Shown: positions 34,401-43,926, numbered from the stretch's first letter. The stretch: DNA of 51,454 nucleotides from Chloroflexota bacterium (GCA_005881275.1 VBEF01000029.1:1-51454), one strand, 5' to 3'. Notes: generated by a model not told the origin, from the letters alone. Numbers and translations: made by a program.

Positions 34401-35724
34401 CTAGTGTTTCACGACCGCGTGCAGCGCGGTGGGTATGCGCGGCCAGCCGCCAGAGGGTGCATACGTGCCGTCGGCCGCCTGTACATAGGTCGCCTTGATC
34501 CGGCCGCGCGCGACCTGCCTGACCGCCTCCAGAAAGCGATCGGTCTCCGCCTCGGTGTTGTAAGGGGCCAGGCTCGCCCGCACCGCACCGGGCAATGCTT
34601 TGCGCCGGCCCGCGGTCACTTCGCCCTCCACCGTTGCGACGTCCGCCTTGCTCATGTGGAGGAGGTGGAAGACATAAGGGTTGGCGCAGAAGCATCCGTG
34701 ACGCACAGCGATACCCCACTCGTGGCTGAGGGCCGCGGCCACCAGGCCGTGATGCAGACCTTCGACGACAAAGCTCGCCAGGGCAAGGCGAGTGCCGGAC
34801 TTGCCGGGCTCGACGCCGCCGAGCACGGTGACGCCGGAAATTTCACTCAAGCCTTCGACCAAGCGCCGACCAAGCTTCACCTCGTGGGCGAGCATCTCGT
34901 CGAATCCCAGCTCCAGCAGAGTCTCGATCGCCACCCCAAGCGCGACTGCGCCGATGACGTTTGGGGAACCCGCCTCCTCGCGGTCCGGTAGGTCGGCCCA
35001 CACGGTGTCGTCCCACGTGACGATGCTGATCGCGCCGCCGCCAGAGCGAGACGAAATCGAGGTGACCTGGGTCATCGGCCGGACGGACATCGATCCGGTG
35101 GTGCGGCGCTAGCTGCGCGGCATCGACTGAAATTCGCGCACCGTACCGATGCGCCAGCTCGGCGACCTCACGGATGGGCGATACGAAACCGGTCACGTTG
35201 GATGCGCCGCATACGGCGACGAGGCTGATCTTGCCGTCGGCAGCCTTGAGCTCGTGTTCGATCGCGTCGAGGTCGATGTGGCCCTCATCTGAAAGCCCGA
35301 CCATGACGTGGCCACTGCGATGTCGCCATGGCAGGAGATCGGCGTGGTGCTCCATCTCGGTGACCAACACCTGCCGGCCATCCAGTCTCGCCTCTTCGGC
35401 CGCGATTCGATTCAGTGCATCAGTCGTCCCCTTGACGAAGATGACGACCTGGTGCTTCTCGTCCACGTTGAGGAACCGCGAGACCATCTCGCGAGCCTCT
35501 TCGTACGCCTCGGTCGACAGCCGCGACTTGTAGCCCGTGCCGCGATGCACGCTCGAGTACAGGTCGGAAAACGCCGTGACCATGTCTCGGACACGGTTGA
35601 GCGGCGGCGTGCTGGCCGCGTTGTCGAGGTTGATCCCCGTCGTGGTCGCGCCGCCGTGCACCGGCACGGGCAGGTCGACTCCGGCGAAGTGCTCACGCCA
35701 CTGTCCGGAGTGAGGGGAGGCCAA
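34401..35724 (-). pseudogene. Class V aminotransferase (cysteine desulfurase-like), broken by internal deletion and frameshift
   Basis: Two overlapping frames make up one family member. The first, from TTG 35724, carries the N-terminal half: INLDNAASTPP, SVHRGTGYKSRLSTEAYE, TEMEHHADLLPW, GASNVTGF and DAAQLAPH, reaching GHLDFVS near 35047. The second carries the rest from GGGAISIVTWDD on, through EAGSPNVIGAVAL and RHGCFCANP, to the stop at 34401. In relatives these blocks are joined by roughly 25-30 residues (S-x-HK-YAP-G type) that include the PLP-binding Lys. Here that segment is absent and the frame shifts by one base near 35040-35050. The protein would be inactive, unless this is an assembly error. 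Confidence 0.8.
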
Positions 35725-35799
35725 TCTCGGCTAAATCTAACGCCAAGCCCGGTGCAGGTCGAGTCTGTATCGTTCACACTAGCCAGGGCGTTGTCCATG

Positions 35800-35814
35800 G
35801 TGTTGTTGACACGA
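35800..35814. promoter_or_regulatory. 15-bp palindromic element upstream of pucR-type gene
   Basis: GTGTTGTTGACACGA, with half-sites GTGT and ACAC 5 bp apart. It matches 14 of 15 bases in the amt upstream region (39210-39224). It includes TTGACA, so part of the match may be a -35 promoter element, but I find no fitting -10 box. It lies 8 bp before the annotated GTG at 35823, which raises the possibility that the true start is the GTG at 35850. Confidence 0.4.
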
Positions 35815-35822
35815 GACGTCGC

Positions 35823-37616
35823 GTGAAGAGCCGCCGTACCTTAGCTGGCGTGCAGGTGACGGCAGGCGCCGCCGACTCGAGCCTGGCGGCCCGCGAGCTG
35901 AGCTTTCTCGTCCGTCTGGCTCAGGCCGCCGCGTCGACCCAGCGCCCAGACGAGCTGCTCGAGCTGATCATCCGTGAGACGACCTCGGCCATCGGGACCG
36001 ATGTGTGCTCTCTGTACCTGCGGACTGATCGCGACCTGTTGCTGACCGCGACCAACGGGTTGAACGAAAACATGGTCGGCAAGGTGACCATGAAGGTGGG
36101 GGAGGGCATCACCGGTTGGGTCGCCGAGTCGCGCCATGCGGCCGTCGTCCCCGACGTGAGCCAGGAACCTCATTGGAAGTGGGTGCCGGGCCTGGACGAA
36201 GACCGCTTTCACTCCATGGCCTCAGTGCCCATCGAGTCGGGGCCTCGGCTGGTCGGGGTGCTCAACGTGCAGAGCACCGAGAGGCGCGAGTTCAACTCGG
36301 GTGACATCGACTTTCTGCGCGCGATCGCCGGTCAGGTTGCGGGCATCCTCGAGCGCAGCGAGCTGCAGCGCCGGACCGAGGTTCAGCTCGCCGAGATCCG
36401 CCTCTCCCACGATATCCATGAGCGCTTCACCAAGCTGTCGCTCGATGGCGCCGGCCTGCAGTCGATCCTCGAGGTCATCGGCTCACTCGCCGGAGGACGG
36501 ACCGCTCTTTACTCGGCGGACGGATACCGCGTGAGGGGATTGGGGGAGTCGTCCGACGGGATGCCGCAACGCATCCACGTGCCTCCCGCGCTCGCGCAGA
36601 CGGCGGCCCGCGAGGTGCGGATCAGCGCAGGCCGTCCACCGAAGCCCCTTGACGTCGTTCCGGTTCGCGCCGGCGCGGAGATGCTCGGCCTTCTCGCGGT
36701 CGGTGTCGACGAAGGGACGGTCGACTCCGAGGGCCGTCTCCGCGCGCTCGAGCATGGTTCAACGGTTCTCGCGCTCGAGCTGGCCAAGGAACGGGCGGCC
36801 GCCGAGGTGGAGCGCCGCCTGCGGGGCGACCTCGTCGAGGAGGTTCTCGCGGGCGGACTGGAAGCGGACGAGGCGGAGCGGATTGCACGCCAGGCCGAGA
36901 GGCTCGGGCATCGGCTGCCGCACCAGGCATGGGTCGTCGTGCTCGAGCCTGACGATGACAAGACCGAGGCCGCCCTGGCTGCACGCGGCCAACAGGATCG
37001 GCTCGATGCCGCCCTGACGGGATTGATCCGTTCACGCCTACCCGGCGCCCTCACCCTCGTCCGCTCCGCGTCAGCCGTGTTCCTGGTGCCCGACGAGCTG
37101 GCGGCGGACCTGGCGACCGTGGAGAAGCTCGCGGCGCAGGTGCTGGCAGCCGCCGGGCCGGTGATGAAGCCGGGTACGGCGTCTGTGGGCATCGGCAACC
37201 TGGCGCATGGGGTCAGCGAGCTGGCGCGCTCCCACGTCGAGGCACGGCAGGCTTTGCGCCTCACGCGGCGCGCCGGGGGACATGGACGCGTGGCCTCCTA
37301 TCGCTCGCTGGGGGCTTTCCGGCTCCTCCTGGAGGTGCAGAGCCCCGACGCTCTGCGGCGTTTTGTCGATGAGCTGCTCGGACCCCTGCTGAAGTACGCG
37401 CAGTCTCGCGACACGCCCCTGCTCGAGACGCTCGAAGCGCTGTCGACCGCGCGTTGGATCCGGCGCGCGGCCGCGCGCAACCTGGGCATCCACATCAACT
37501 CGATGAGCTACCGCGTGGAGCGGATCGAGGCCCTGACCGGCCTGCAGATTGACGACCCCGAGACCCGCGTCGCGATCTCGATCGCTCTCCGCGCGCGGGC
37601 CATGCTCGGCATGTAG
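35823..37616 (+). CDS. GAF-domain PucR-family transcriptional regulator
   Basis: A 597-residue regulator. An N-terminal GAF sensor domain (about 25-180, with GEGITGWVAESRHAAVVPDV and FHSMASVPI) is followed by a middle GGDEF-like PucR segment and a C-terminal PucR helix-turn-helix: RWIRRAAARNLGIHINSMSYRVERIEALTGL in short. PucR-type proteins act in purine and other nitrogen or carbon catabolism. GTG 35823 is used; GTG 35850 is also possible. It stands convergent with glnA and next to amt and the PII gene, which suggests nitrogen regulation, and shares an upstream palindrome with amt. Confidence 0.85.
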   Translation: MKSRRTLAGVQVTAGAADSSLAARELSFLVRLAQAAASTQRPDELLELIIRETTSAIGTDVCSLYLRTDRDLLLTATNGLNENMVGKVTMKVGEGITGWVAESRHAAVVPDVSQEPHWKWVPGLDEDRFHSMASVPIESGPRLVGVLNVQSTERREFNSGDIDFLRAIAGQVAGILERSELQRRTEVQLAEIRLSHDIHERFTKLSLDGAGLQSILEVIGSLAGGRTALYSADGYRVRGLGESSDGMPQRIHVPPALAQTAAREVRISAGRPPKPLDVVPVRAGAEMLGLLAVGVDEGTVDSEGRLRALEHGSTVLALELAKERAAAEVERRLRGDLVEEVLAGGLEADEAERIARQAERLGHRLPHQAWVVVLEPDDDKTEAALAARGQQDRLDAALTGLIRSRLPGALTLVRSASAVFLVPDELAADLATVEKLAAQVLAAAGPVMKPGTASVGIGNLAHGVSELARSHVEARQALRLTRRAGGHGRVASYRSLGAFRLLLEVQSPDALRRFVDELLGPLLKYAQSRDTPLLETLEALSTARWIRRAAARNLGIHINSMSYRVERIEALTGLQIDDPETRVAISIALRARAMLGM

Positions 37617-37640
37617 GGCCCCGGCGCGTGCCGAGGCCCT
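37615..37640. terminator. Convergent stem-loop between pucR-type gene and glnA
   Basis: Stem AGGGCC-C-CGGC / GCCG-A-GGCCCT with a 4-nt loop and one mismatch, starting at the pucR-type stop codon and 17 bp from the glnA stop. It sits where both convergent genes need to end. No long T-run. Confidence 0.5.
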
Positions 37641-37656
37641 CTCTAGCGGTCAGATC

Positions 37657-39102
37657 CTAGACATCGCTGTAGAGCATGAACTCCCACGGGTGCGGTCTCA
37701 GCGCCACCGCGTCGACTTCCTTCTTGCGCTTGTAGTCGATCCAGGTGTCTATCACGTCCTTGGTGAACACGCCGCCCTCGAGCAGGAAGGCGTGGTCCTT
37801 CTCCAACGCGTCGAGCGACTCGGCGAGGGAGCCAGGGACGGACTTGATCTTGGCCTTCTCCTCGCCCTCGAGCTCGTAGATGTCTTTGTCCACCGGCTCC
37901 GGCGGCGAGATCTTGTTCTTGATGCCGTCGAGGCCGGCCATCAAGCAGGCGGAGAACGCCAGGTACGGGTTGGCGGCCGGGTCCGGCGACCGGAACTCGA
38001 CCCGCTTCGTCTTCGGGTTGGTCGAGTACATCGGGATGCGCACGCACGCCGAGCGGTTGCGCTTCGAGTACACGAGGTTGATCGGAGCCTCATAGCCGGG
38101 CACGAGACGCCGATACGAGTTGGTGGTCGGCGCGCAGATCGCGAGCAGCGCCGCCGCGTGCTTGAGCAGCCCGCCGATGTAGTACACGGCCGTCTGGCTC
38201 AAACCCGCGTATCCCTTCGGGTCGGCCATCAGGTTCTCGCCGTCTTTCCACAGGCTCTGATGCACGTGCATCCCAGAGCCGTTGTCCTGGAACAGAGGCT
38301 TGGGCATGAAGGTCGCGACGTAGCCGTGCTGCGCCGCGATGTTCTTGATCACGTACTTGTAGACCATCATCTTGTCGCCCATCTTCGTGAGCGAGTCGAA
38401 TCGCATGTCGATCTCCGCCTGGCCTGCCGTGCCGACCTCATGGTGCTGCACCTCGACGCGCACGCCCGCCTCGATCAGCTTGAGCATGATCTCGGAGCGA
38501 AGGTCCTGCAGCTTGTCGGTCGGCGGAACGGGGAAGTAACCCTCCTTGTGCCGTGGCCGGAACGCCATGTTCGGCTCGGCGTTCTTGCCCGAGTTCCAGA
38601 TCCCTTCCTCGGAATCGATGTAGTAGTAGCCGCTGTGGGCGTTCTGGTCGAAGCGGAGCGAGTTGAAGAGGTAGAACTCCGCCTCAGGTCCCCAGTAGCT
38701 GATGTCGGCGATTCCCGTCCGCTTCAAGTGCTCCTCCGCCTTCTTGGCGATGAAGCGCGCGTCTCTGGAGTAGGGCTCCCGGGTGATCGGGTCGACGACA
38801 TCGCAGATCAGAAAAAGCGTCTTGTGCGAAAGGACCGGATCGATCGTCGCCGAGTCTGGGTCAGGCATGAGGAGCATGTCGCTCTCATCGATCGACTGGA
38901 ACCCGCGGATGCTCGAGCCGTCAAATCCAAGCCCTTCCTTGAAGCTGTCGACCTCCAGCTCGCCCAACGGCAGGCTGAAGTGCTGCCACGTCCCAGGAAG
39001 GTCGACGAAACGGACGTCGACGACTTCGACGCCTTCGGCCTTCGCACGCTCCAGCACCTCGCGCGGGCTGGTTTTACCGGCCGCCTTTGTCTCAACTGCC
39101 AT
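37657..39102 (-). CDS. glnA: Glutamine synthetase type I
   Basis: A 481-residue GlnA making glutamine from glutamate, ammonia and ATP. Conserved blocks are [27 protein letters not shown], the ATP/glutamate region [25 protein letters not shown] and [15 protein letters not shown]. The adenylylation loop is present with its Tyr (DIYELEGEE, about residue 409), so control by adenylylation is possible. ATG 39102 has GGAGGG upstream; a longer frame to 39171 lacks conserved residues. Divergent from amt. Confidence 0.97.
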   Translation of the reverse strand: MAVETKAAGKTSPREVLERAKAEGVEVVDVRFVDLPGTWQHFSLPLGELEVDSFKEGLGFDGSSIRGFQSIDESDMLLMPDPDSATIDPVLSHKTLFLICDVVDPITREPYSRDARFIAKKAEEHLKRTGIADISYWGPEAEFYLFNSLRFDQNAHSGYYYIDSEEGIWNSGKNAEPNMAFRPRHKEGYFPVPPTDKLQDLRSEIMLKLIEAGVRVEVQHHEVGTAGQAEIDMRFDSLTKMGDKMMVYKYVIKNIAAQHGYVATFMPKPLFQDNGSGMHVHQSLWKDGENLMADPKGYAGLSQTAVYYIGGLLKHAAALLAICAPTTNSYRRLVPGYEAPINLVYSKRNRSACVRIPMYSTNPKTKRVEFRSPDPAANPYLAFSACLMAGLDGIKNKISPPEPVDKDIYELEGEEKAKIKSVPGSLAESLDALEKDHAFLLEGGVFTKDVIDTWIDYKRKKEVDAVALRPHPWEFMLYSDV

Positions 39103-39392
39103 GAACACCCTCCACGAATACGAAGATTTGACGGGCCCCAAGCTGATCCTAGGAAGCAACCGGGCAAACAATCAGGTGAGACTGATACAAACGTGAGCCA
39201 CCGGTTTACGTGTGGTTGACACGAACCGATGTCCCAAAGGACGGCTTCTGTGTTGTGTGATCACCACGAGGCGCGGTCGTCCAATTCGTTCAGGCCGCAC
39301 GTTTTTGCCGTCCCCCGAGCGCCCCTACGCTGGCTCCATCAAGCGGTGCGGCTGATGGCCGCGCCTGGGGAATCACAACGGAGGTGGCGTCC
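39103..39392. promoter_or_regulatory. Divergent control region between glnA and amt
   Basis: 290 bp without a gene. Contains the palindromic element at 39210-39224, and otherwise no RNA gene, repeat or clear -10 box. It must carry the promoters for glnA (leftward) and amt-glnB (rightward). Confidence 0.5.
39210..39224. promoter_or_regulatory. 15-bp palindromic element upstream of amt/glnA
   Basis: GTGTGGTTGACACGA; with one more base on the left it becomes CGTGT-N5-ACACG. Near-identical to the element before the GAF/PucR gene (35800-35814). It is a candidate operator for a nitrogen regulator, possibly that same protein. Confidence 0.45.
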
Positions 39393-40895
39393 TTGCCTGC
39401 AGCTACGGAGTTCCGGAAAGCGCTCATCAAACGCCGACGCGTGTTCGGCATTTCGGCGGCGATCGCCCTGCTCGCCGCATTGGTGCCGATCGCCGTCCTG
39501 GCGGACGACACCACCGCGACCTCGGCTGCCGGCGTGGCGGCGGACACCGTCTGGGTCATCGTCGCCGCGTGCTTTGTCATGTTCATGCAGGCGGGCTTCG
39601 CGATGCTGGAGGTCGGCTTCAGCCGCATGAAGAACGTCGGGACGGTGGTCGCGAAGGTGATCACCAACCTCAGTGTCAGCTCGATCGCCTACTGGGGCGT
39701 GGGCTTTGGCGTCGCGTTCGGAGCCGGTGGCGCGTTCGCCATCATCGGAGGCAGCGGCTTCTTCCCAACGTTCAGCCCGGGTTCTTCGATGAACCTGCCC
39801 GCGATCGCCGCCAGCACCGTGCCAGCAGCAGGCAAGTGGTTCTTCGAGTTCGTCTTCTGCGCCGTCTCGCTCGCGATCGTGTGGGGCACCATGCTCGAGC
39901 GCACGAAGTTCATCGTCTACATCCTCTTCGGAGTACCGTTCGCCGCCTTCATCTATCCGCTCATCAGCCACCAGCTGTTCGGTGGCGGATATCTCATGGC
40001 GACCCTGGGCTCGCAGGACTTCGCCGGGTCGACGGTCGTGCACCTGACGGGCGCGACCGCGGGACTGGCCGGCCTCCTCCTGCTGGGCGCGCGCATCGGG
40101 AAGTATGAGAGGGGAAGGTCGAATGCAATCCCTGGCCACAACATGCCGCTGGCCCAGCTGGGTGTGCTGATCCTCTGGTTCGGTTGGTTCGGCTTCAACC
40201 CCGGGTCAACGCTCAACGCGACCAACCTTCACTTCGCGGATGTGGTCGTGGTGACCAACCTCGCGGCCGCCGGCGGGGCGGTGGCGGCGTTGATCACGGT
40301 CTACCTGATCACCAAGACGATGGACGTCGGCATGATCGGCAACGGAGCCATCGCCGCGCTCGTGGCGATCACCGCGCCCTCAGGCTATGTCGAGCCGTGG
40401 GCGGGGGTTGTCATCGGTGCGGTCGCTGGAGTCATCGTCGTGGTCGGAGTGCTCGCCCTCGACAGGGTGCTCGATGACCCCGTGGGCGCGCTGCCGGCGC
40501 ACGGAATGGCGGGAATCTGGGGCACGCTCAGCTGCGGCCTCTTCACGACCCCGGCGCTGGCGAAGTTCAATGGCGTCGGCCAGGGCGGCCTTTTCTACAC
40601 AGGCAGCTTTCACCAGCTCGGCGCACAGGCGATCGCGGTGGGGGCTTCGTTCGTCACCGTCTTCGTCCTCAGCTACGGGCTTTTCTGGATCATCAAGAAG
40701 ACTGTCGGCCTGCGTGTCTCGGCCGGCGAGGAGATGGAAGGCCTGGACATCAGCGAGCACGGTATGTGGGGTTACCCAGAGTCGTTCATGCCGGTGCCTG
40801 GCGGGGTCTACCGGCCGGCGGACACGCCAACTGTCAATCCGCACCCCAACCATGAAACTGTGCCCGCCAAGCAGAAGGAGGTATCGCCGGCATGA
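39393..40895 (+). CDS. amt: Ammonium transporter
   Basis: A 500-residue Amt protein with a signal-like N terminus and 11 or so membrane helices. The twin-His pore is formed by VHLTGATAGLAGLL and AHGMAGIWGTL; QAGFAMLEVGFSRMKN, NPGSTLNA and DDPVGALPAHG are conserved. TTG 39393 is chosen since GGAGG (39380-39384) lies 8 bp before it; the GTG at 39384 overlaps that site. The stop overlaps the PII start by 4 bp, a classic amt-glnK/B coupling in which PII closes the channel. Confidence 0.96.
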   Translation: MPAATEFRKALIKRRRVFGISAAIALLAALVPIAVLADDTTATSAAGVAADTVWVIVAACFVMFMQAGFAMLEVGFSRMKNVGTVVAKVITNLSVSSIAYWGVGFGVAFGAGGAFAIIGGSGFFPTFSPGSSMNLPAIAASTVPAAGKWFFEFVFCAVSLAIVWGTMLERTKFIVYILFGVPFAAFIYPLISHQLFGGGYLMATLGSQDFAGSTVVHLTGATAGLAGLLLLGARIGKYERGRSNAIPGHNMPLAQLGVLILWFGWFGFNPGSTLNATNLHFADVVVVTNLAAAGGAVAALITVYLITKTMDVGMIGNGAIAALVAITAPSGYVEPWAGVVIGAVAGVIVVVGVLALDRVLDDPVGALPAHGMAGIWGTLSCGLFTTPALAKFNGVGQGGLFYTGSFHQLGAQAIAVGASFVTVFVLSYGLFWIIKKTVGLRVSAGEEMEGLDISEHGMWGYPESFMPVPGGVYRPADTPTVNPHPNHETVPAKQKEVSPA

Positions 40896-41293
40896 CGGCG
40901 AACGGAAGTGGATTCGACATGAAGATGATCGTCGCGATCATCCGCCACGAACGGTTGCAGGAGGTCCAGGACGTGCTGGACGAGTGCGGCGTGTCGGGTG
41001 TGACGGTCACAGAGGTCAAGGGATGCGGCGCCCAGCGCGGCTATACCGAGAAGTACCGCGGGGCGTCCGTGCACATATCGCTTCGGCCGCGGCTCAAGGT
41101 TGAGGCGGTCATGAAATCGGAGATCGTGGCAACGGTGGTCGACAAGCTGGCGGTCGCCGGTCGAACCGGCAACGGCGAGGTCGGCGACGGCAAGATCTTC
41201 GTCATCGGAGTTGAGGACGCCGTGCGGATCCGCACCGGCGAGCACGGCCCGGAAACGGTCCAGCACGCCGAGCGTGCGATGTGGGGCCACTAA
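40892..41293 (+). CDS. PII nitrogen regulatory protein with altered T-loop
   Basis: A 133-residue PII protein (GlnB/GlnK), the nitrogen-status sensor that gates Amt and other targets. TVTEVKGCGAQRGYTEKYRG and VGDGKIFVIGVEDAVRIRTGE are the family signatures. The E. coli uridylylation Tyr51 (in GAEY) is replaced: here the segment reads YRGASVHISL, with Val at that position, though the earlier Tyr of YRG is kept. A 9-residue N-terminal extension is supported by a strong AGGAGGT ribosome site 9 bp before ATG 40892. Control by uridylylation at the usual site is thus unlikely. Confidence 0.93.
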   Translation: MTANGSGFDMKMIVAIIRHERLQEVQDVLDECGVSGVTVTEVKGCGAQRGYTEKYRGASVHISLRPRLKVEAVMKSEIVATVVDKLAVAGRTGNGEVGDGKIFVIGVEDAVRIRTGEHGPETVQHAERAMWGH

Positions 41294-41297
41294 ACGT

Positions 41298-41328
41298 ATG
41301 AGGGAAAACCCCGATGGTTTTCCCTCAT
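41298..41328. other. 13-bp stem-loop after the PII gene
   Basis: Perfect 13-bp inverted repeat (ATGAGGGAAAACC / GGTTTTCCCTCAT) with a 5-nt loop, 4 bp after the PII stop. It may end the amt-glnB transcript but has no T-run. A small TGCGGC/GCCGCA hairpin follows at about 41336. Confidence 0.55.
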
Positions 41329-41431
41329 CGCGCGTGCGGCTGCGCCGCAGGCGCTGCTCCCATTCCGGTATGCGGTTGGGATTGTTTAAGTAGTCACTGC
41401 AGACGACGTGTGGCAGGTCTCAGACAAAGTC

Positions 41432-41454
41432 GCGGCCGGGGTGAACCCGGCCGC
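41432..41454. repeat. GC-rich hairpin, copy 1 of an inverted hairpin pair
   Basis: Perfect 9-bp stem GCGGCCGGG / CCCGGCCGC with loop GTGAA. The thioredoxin terminator hairpin at 41480-41506, read on the other strand, has a similar stem and a related TGAAA-containing loop, so the two look like inverted copies. Seven bases of this hairpin (GGGTGAA, 41439-41445) are complementary to TTCACCC at 41493-41499. Confidence 0.5.
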
Positions 41455-41472
41455 CAGGGAATTGCTGGTTGC

Positions 41473-41506
41473 GAAAACAAGCGGCTGGGCATTTCACCCA
41501 GCCGCT
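41473..41506 (-). terminator. Rho-independent terminator of trxA
   Basis: Read leftward, a perfect 10-bp stem AGCGGCTGGG / CCCAGCCGCT with a 7-nt loop is followed by TGTTTTCGC. It lies 14 bp after the thioredoxin stop codon, the standard place for an intrinsic terminator. Confidence 0.75.
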
Positions 41507-41519
41507 GACAATTCCGCGG

Positions 41520-41867
41520 CTACTTGCTAGCGGTCGTTATCTGAGCGGTCTTCTCGAGCCACGCTCGGATCGGGGCAGCCCCGCCCGGGTAGCCGACCAT
41601 CCGGTCCACCAGCTTGCCGTCCCGGAACAGGCCCAAGGTCGGGATGCCCATCACGTTGTACTGGATGGCGATCTCGGGGTTGGCGTCGACGTCGAGCTTG
41701 CCGATCTTGACTTTGCCCGCGAACTCCTCGGCGAGCGTCTCCACCGCCGGTTCCATCATCTTGCAAGGCGGGCACCACTCGGCCCAGAAATCGACCACCA
41801 CCGGTTCCGCAGCTTGGAGCACATCGGCCTCAAAGGTCGGGCCGTCGAAGTGCTGAATGTTGTTCAT
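41520..41867 (-). CDS. trxA: Thioredoxin with WCPPC active site
   Basis: A 115-residue thioredoxin: strand-helix order typical, active site WAEWCPPCK instead of WCGPC, and the cis-Pro block [12 protein letters not shown] Pro in place of Gly between the cysteines normally shifts redox potential in thioredoxin-like proteins. The ATG at 41867 fits family length; the longer open frame runs into the divergent glycosyltransferase. Intrinsic terminator follows. Confidence 0.92.
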   Translation of the reverse strand: MNNIQHFDGPTFEADVLQAAEPVVVDFWAEWCPPCKMMEPAVETLAEEFAGKVKIGKLDVDANPEIAIQYNVMGIPTLGLFRDGKLVDRMVGYPGGAAPIRAWLEKTAQITTASK

Positions 41868-41919
41868 GCTCAATACAAGGTTCGAGGCCTGGTCTCTATT
41901 CCCCAGCCATAATCGGCTC

Positions 41920-43455
41920 ATGGCCGTGATCGAAGCCCAGCCGCCCGCGCCTGTTTGGGAGCATGCGCTGCGCCAGTTCGGCGCCCGCCTTTTCGAGGCG
42001 GCACCAGGCCTCGTGACGTGGGTCTTGCTGCTGGCGCCCGCCTGGATCCCGATCATCTTTCACTCGTCCGGGGCCCTCTTCGTCGCGGTCGTGGTGTTGA
42101 TCTTCGACACCTACTGGGTGCTGCGGGCCGTTGGGGTCGTGACCGGCGTCTACGGCACCATGCTGAGGATGCGGCGCGACATGAAAAAGGACTGGCTCGC
42201 CATGTGCCGCCAGCAGCCGCCGGCAGGTGATGTCGACCCGCTCCAGTACTTCCACCTGAGCGTGGTCCCGACCTACACCGAGCCCTACCACGTGCTCGAA
42301 AGGACGGTGCAGGCGATCGTCGACGCAAATTACCCTGACGAGCTGAAGCTCGTCGGCATCATCACCCGCGAAACCGACAAGCCCGGCTGGGAGAACGTCG
42401 CCCGACTCAAGGAGAAATTCGGGCACAGGTTGGGCGGCTTTTATCACATCAAGGACCCGCTCGAGCCCGGCATTGTGGTCGGCAAGTCGGCGGCCATGAA
42501 CTGGGGTGGTCGATGGATGGTCAGGGTCCTCACTGAAGCCGGCTACGACCTGAGCAGAGTCCTGCTCACCGACCTCGATTCCGACTATCGCGTCCACGAG
42601 CAGTACTTCGCATGGATCAGCTGGCATCACGCGCGTGAACCGATGCGCGATTACCTCATCTGGCAGCCGGTGCCGCTCTTTCACAACAACATCTGGCAGG
42701 TCCCGCTGGCGGTCCGGATCATGTCAGCCAGCACATCGCAGTGGCAGATGTTCCTCCACTCACGCCCGCATCGGCTCGTCGCATTCTCGAGCTACACGTG
42801 CAGCCTCGACTTCGTGCACAAGGTCGGCTACTGGGACAAGGACGTGATCCCTGAGGACTCGCGTTTTTACTGGAAGGCGTTCTTCACCTTCGGCAAGCGC
42901 TTCGCGGTCAAGTCCGTGTGGCTGCCTATCTACGGCGACTCACCGCAGGCTCGCGACTATGCCGCGACTCACGTCAGTCAGTACAACCAGATCAAGCGGT
43001 GGGCGTGGGGCATCACCGATGTGCCGTACGTGCTCGCCCGATTCTTCAAGCACCCCGAGATCCCGCTGTGGCTGAGGACGAGGCGGTTCTTGAACCTGTT
43101 CCTCAATCACCTCAACTGGATCTTTCTTCCGGTACTGCTCCTGTTCGGCGCGTCCGTGCCGATCTGGGTCAGCACGGACTTCTCGCTGACCGACCTCGGT
43201 CAGACCTTGTGGGGCGTCTCCGGCCTTCTGCTGGGCGTCACCTTTTCCACCGTCCTCTTCTTCCTCTATTTCGAAATCCGGATGCTGCCCCCCAAGCCCG
43301 CCGACTGGCCGCTGTGGAAGAGGGCCGCAGTCTACTTCGAGTATTTCCTTTATCCCATCGTCGGCCTGGTCCTCAGCGTGCTTCCGGCGCTGGAGGCCCA
43401 TACGCGTTTACTGTTGGGGCGCTACCTCGAATATCGAGTGACGGAGAAGGTATAG
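41920..43455 (+). CDS. Membrane-bound family 2-like glycosyltransferase
   Basis: A 511-residue protein with N-terminal helices, a cytosolic GT-A domain and C-terminal helices. GT landmarks are [19 protein letters not shown], the DxD-like [10 protein letters not shown], the acceptor-side [10 protein letters not shown] (ED) and [11 protein letters not shown], a QxxRW-type motif of processive synthases. ATG 41920 follows a 52-bp divergent gap from trxA. It likely makes a cell-surface polysaccharide or glycolipid; product unknown. Confidence 0.85.
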   Translation: MAVIEAQPPAPVWEHALRQFGARLFEAAPGLVTWVLLLAPAWIPIIFHSSGALFVAVVVLIFDTYWVLRAVGVVTGVYGTMLRMRRDMKKDWLAMCRQQPPAGDVDPLQYFHLSVVPTYTEPYHVLERTVQAIVDANYPDELKLVGIITRETDKPGWENVARLKEKFGHRLGGFYHIKDPLEPGIVVGKSAAMNWGGRWMVRVLTEAGYDLSRVLLTDLDSDYRVHEQYFAWISWHHAREPMRDYLIWQPVPLFHNNIWQVPLAVRIMSASTSQWQMFLHSRPHRLVAFSSYTCSLDFVHKVGYWDKDVIPEDSRFYWKAFFTFGKRFAVKSVWLPIYGDSPQARDYAATHVSQYNQIKRWAWGITDVPYVLARFFKHPEIPLWLRTRRFLNLFLNHLNWIFLPVLLLFGASVPIWVSTDFSLTDLGQTLWGVSGLLLGVTFSTVLFFLYFEIRMLPPKPADWPLWKRAAVYFEYFLYPIVGLVLSVLPALEAHTRLLLGRYLEYRVTEKV

Positions 43456-43464
43456 GGGAAGGCC

Positions 43465-43926
43465 ATGGACGAAGCAGGCGCGCAGGCCGTCGGCGAGGCT
43501 TTCAAGAAGTTGTTCCACGAGCTGCATGACAAATTTCGCGATCAGGTCCGCACCCTTGACCATGGAACACTCAACTGGCGTCCGCTCCCCAAGGCCAACT
43601 CGATCGCCGTGCTCGTCACGCACAGCCTCGGCTCGGAGCTGGAGATGATCCGTGCCGTCCGCTCACAACCAAGTGACCGCGACCGCGAATCCGAGTTCAG
43701 GGTCGAGGCTGAGGCCGCCGATCTGCTGGGGATGCTCGACCAGGCGGACCGCGAGGTCGATCAGCACCTCGCCGGTCTGACGGCGGGCGATCTGCTCCAG
43801 GATCGACCCCGCAAAGATCATGATCCGAAGCCGGGCCTTCACTGGCTCATCTCCAACTACGGCCATGCGCGCGAACACCTGGCCCAGATCGAGCTCACCA
43901 AGCAGCTATACGACAGCCGCACCTAG
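43465..43926 (+). CDS. DinB-like four-helix-bundle protein
   Basis: A 153-residue protein of the DinB/YfiT-like (DUF664-type) superfamily. Metal-binding His are probable in VTHSLGSELEMI and NYGHAREHLAQIELT, matching the three-His pattern. Often these are thiol-dependent transferases or damage-inducible proteins. 9 bp after the glycosyltransferase, same strand; function unassigned. Confidence 0.75.
   Translation: MDEAGAQAVGEAFKKLFHELHDKFRDQVRTLDHGTLNWRPLPKANSIAVLVTHSLGSELEMIRAVRSQPSDRDRESEFRVEAEAADLLGMLDQADREVDQHLAGLTAGDLLQDRPRKDHDPKPGLHWLISNYGHAREHLAQIELTKQLYDSRT

Noticed and set aside
39216-39240. Sigma-70 promoter with TTGACA before amt
   Set aside because: No acceptable -10 box at 16-18 bp spacing.
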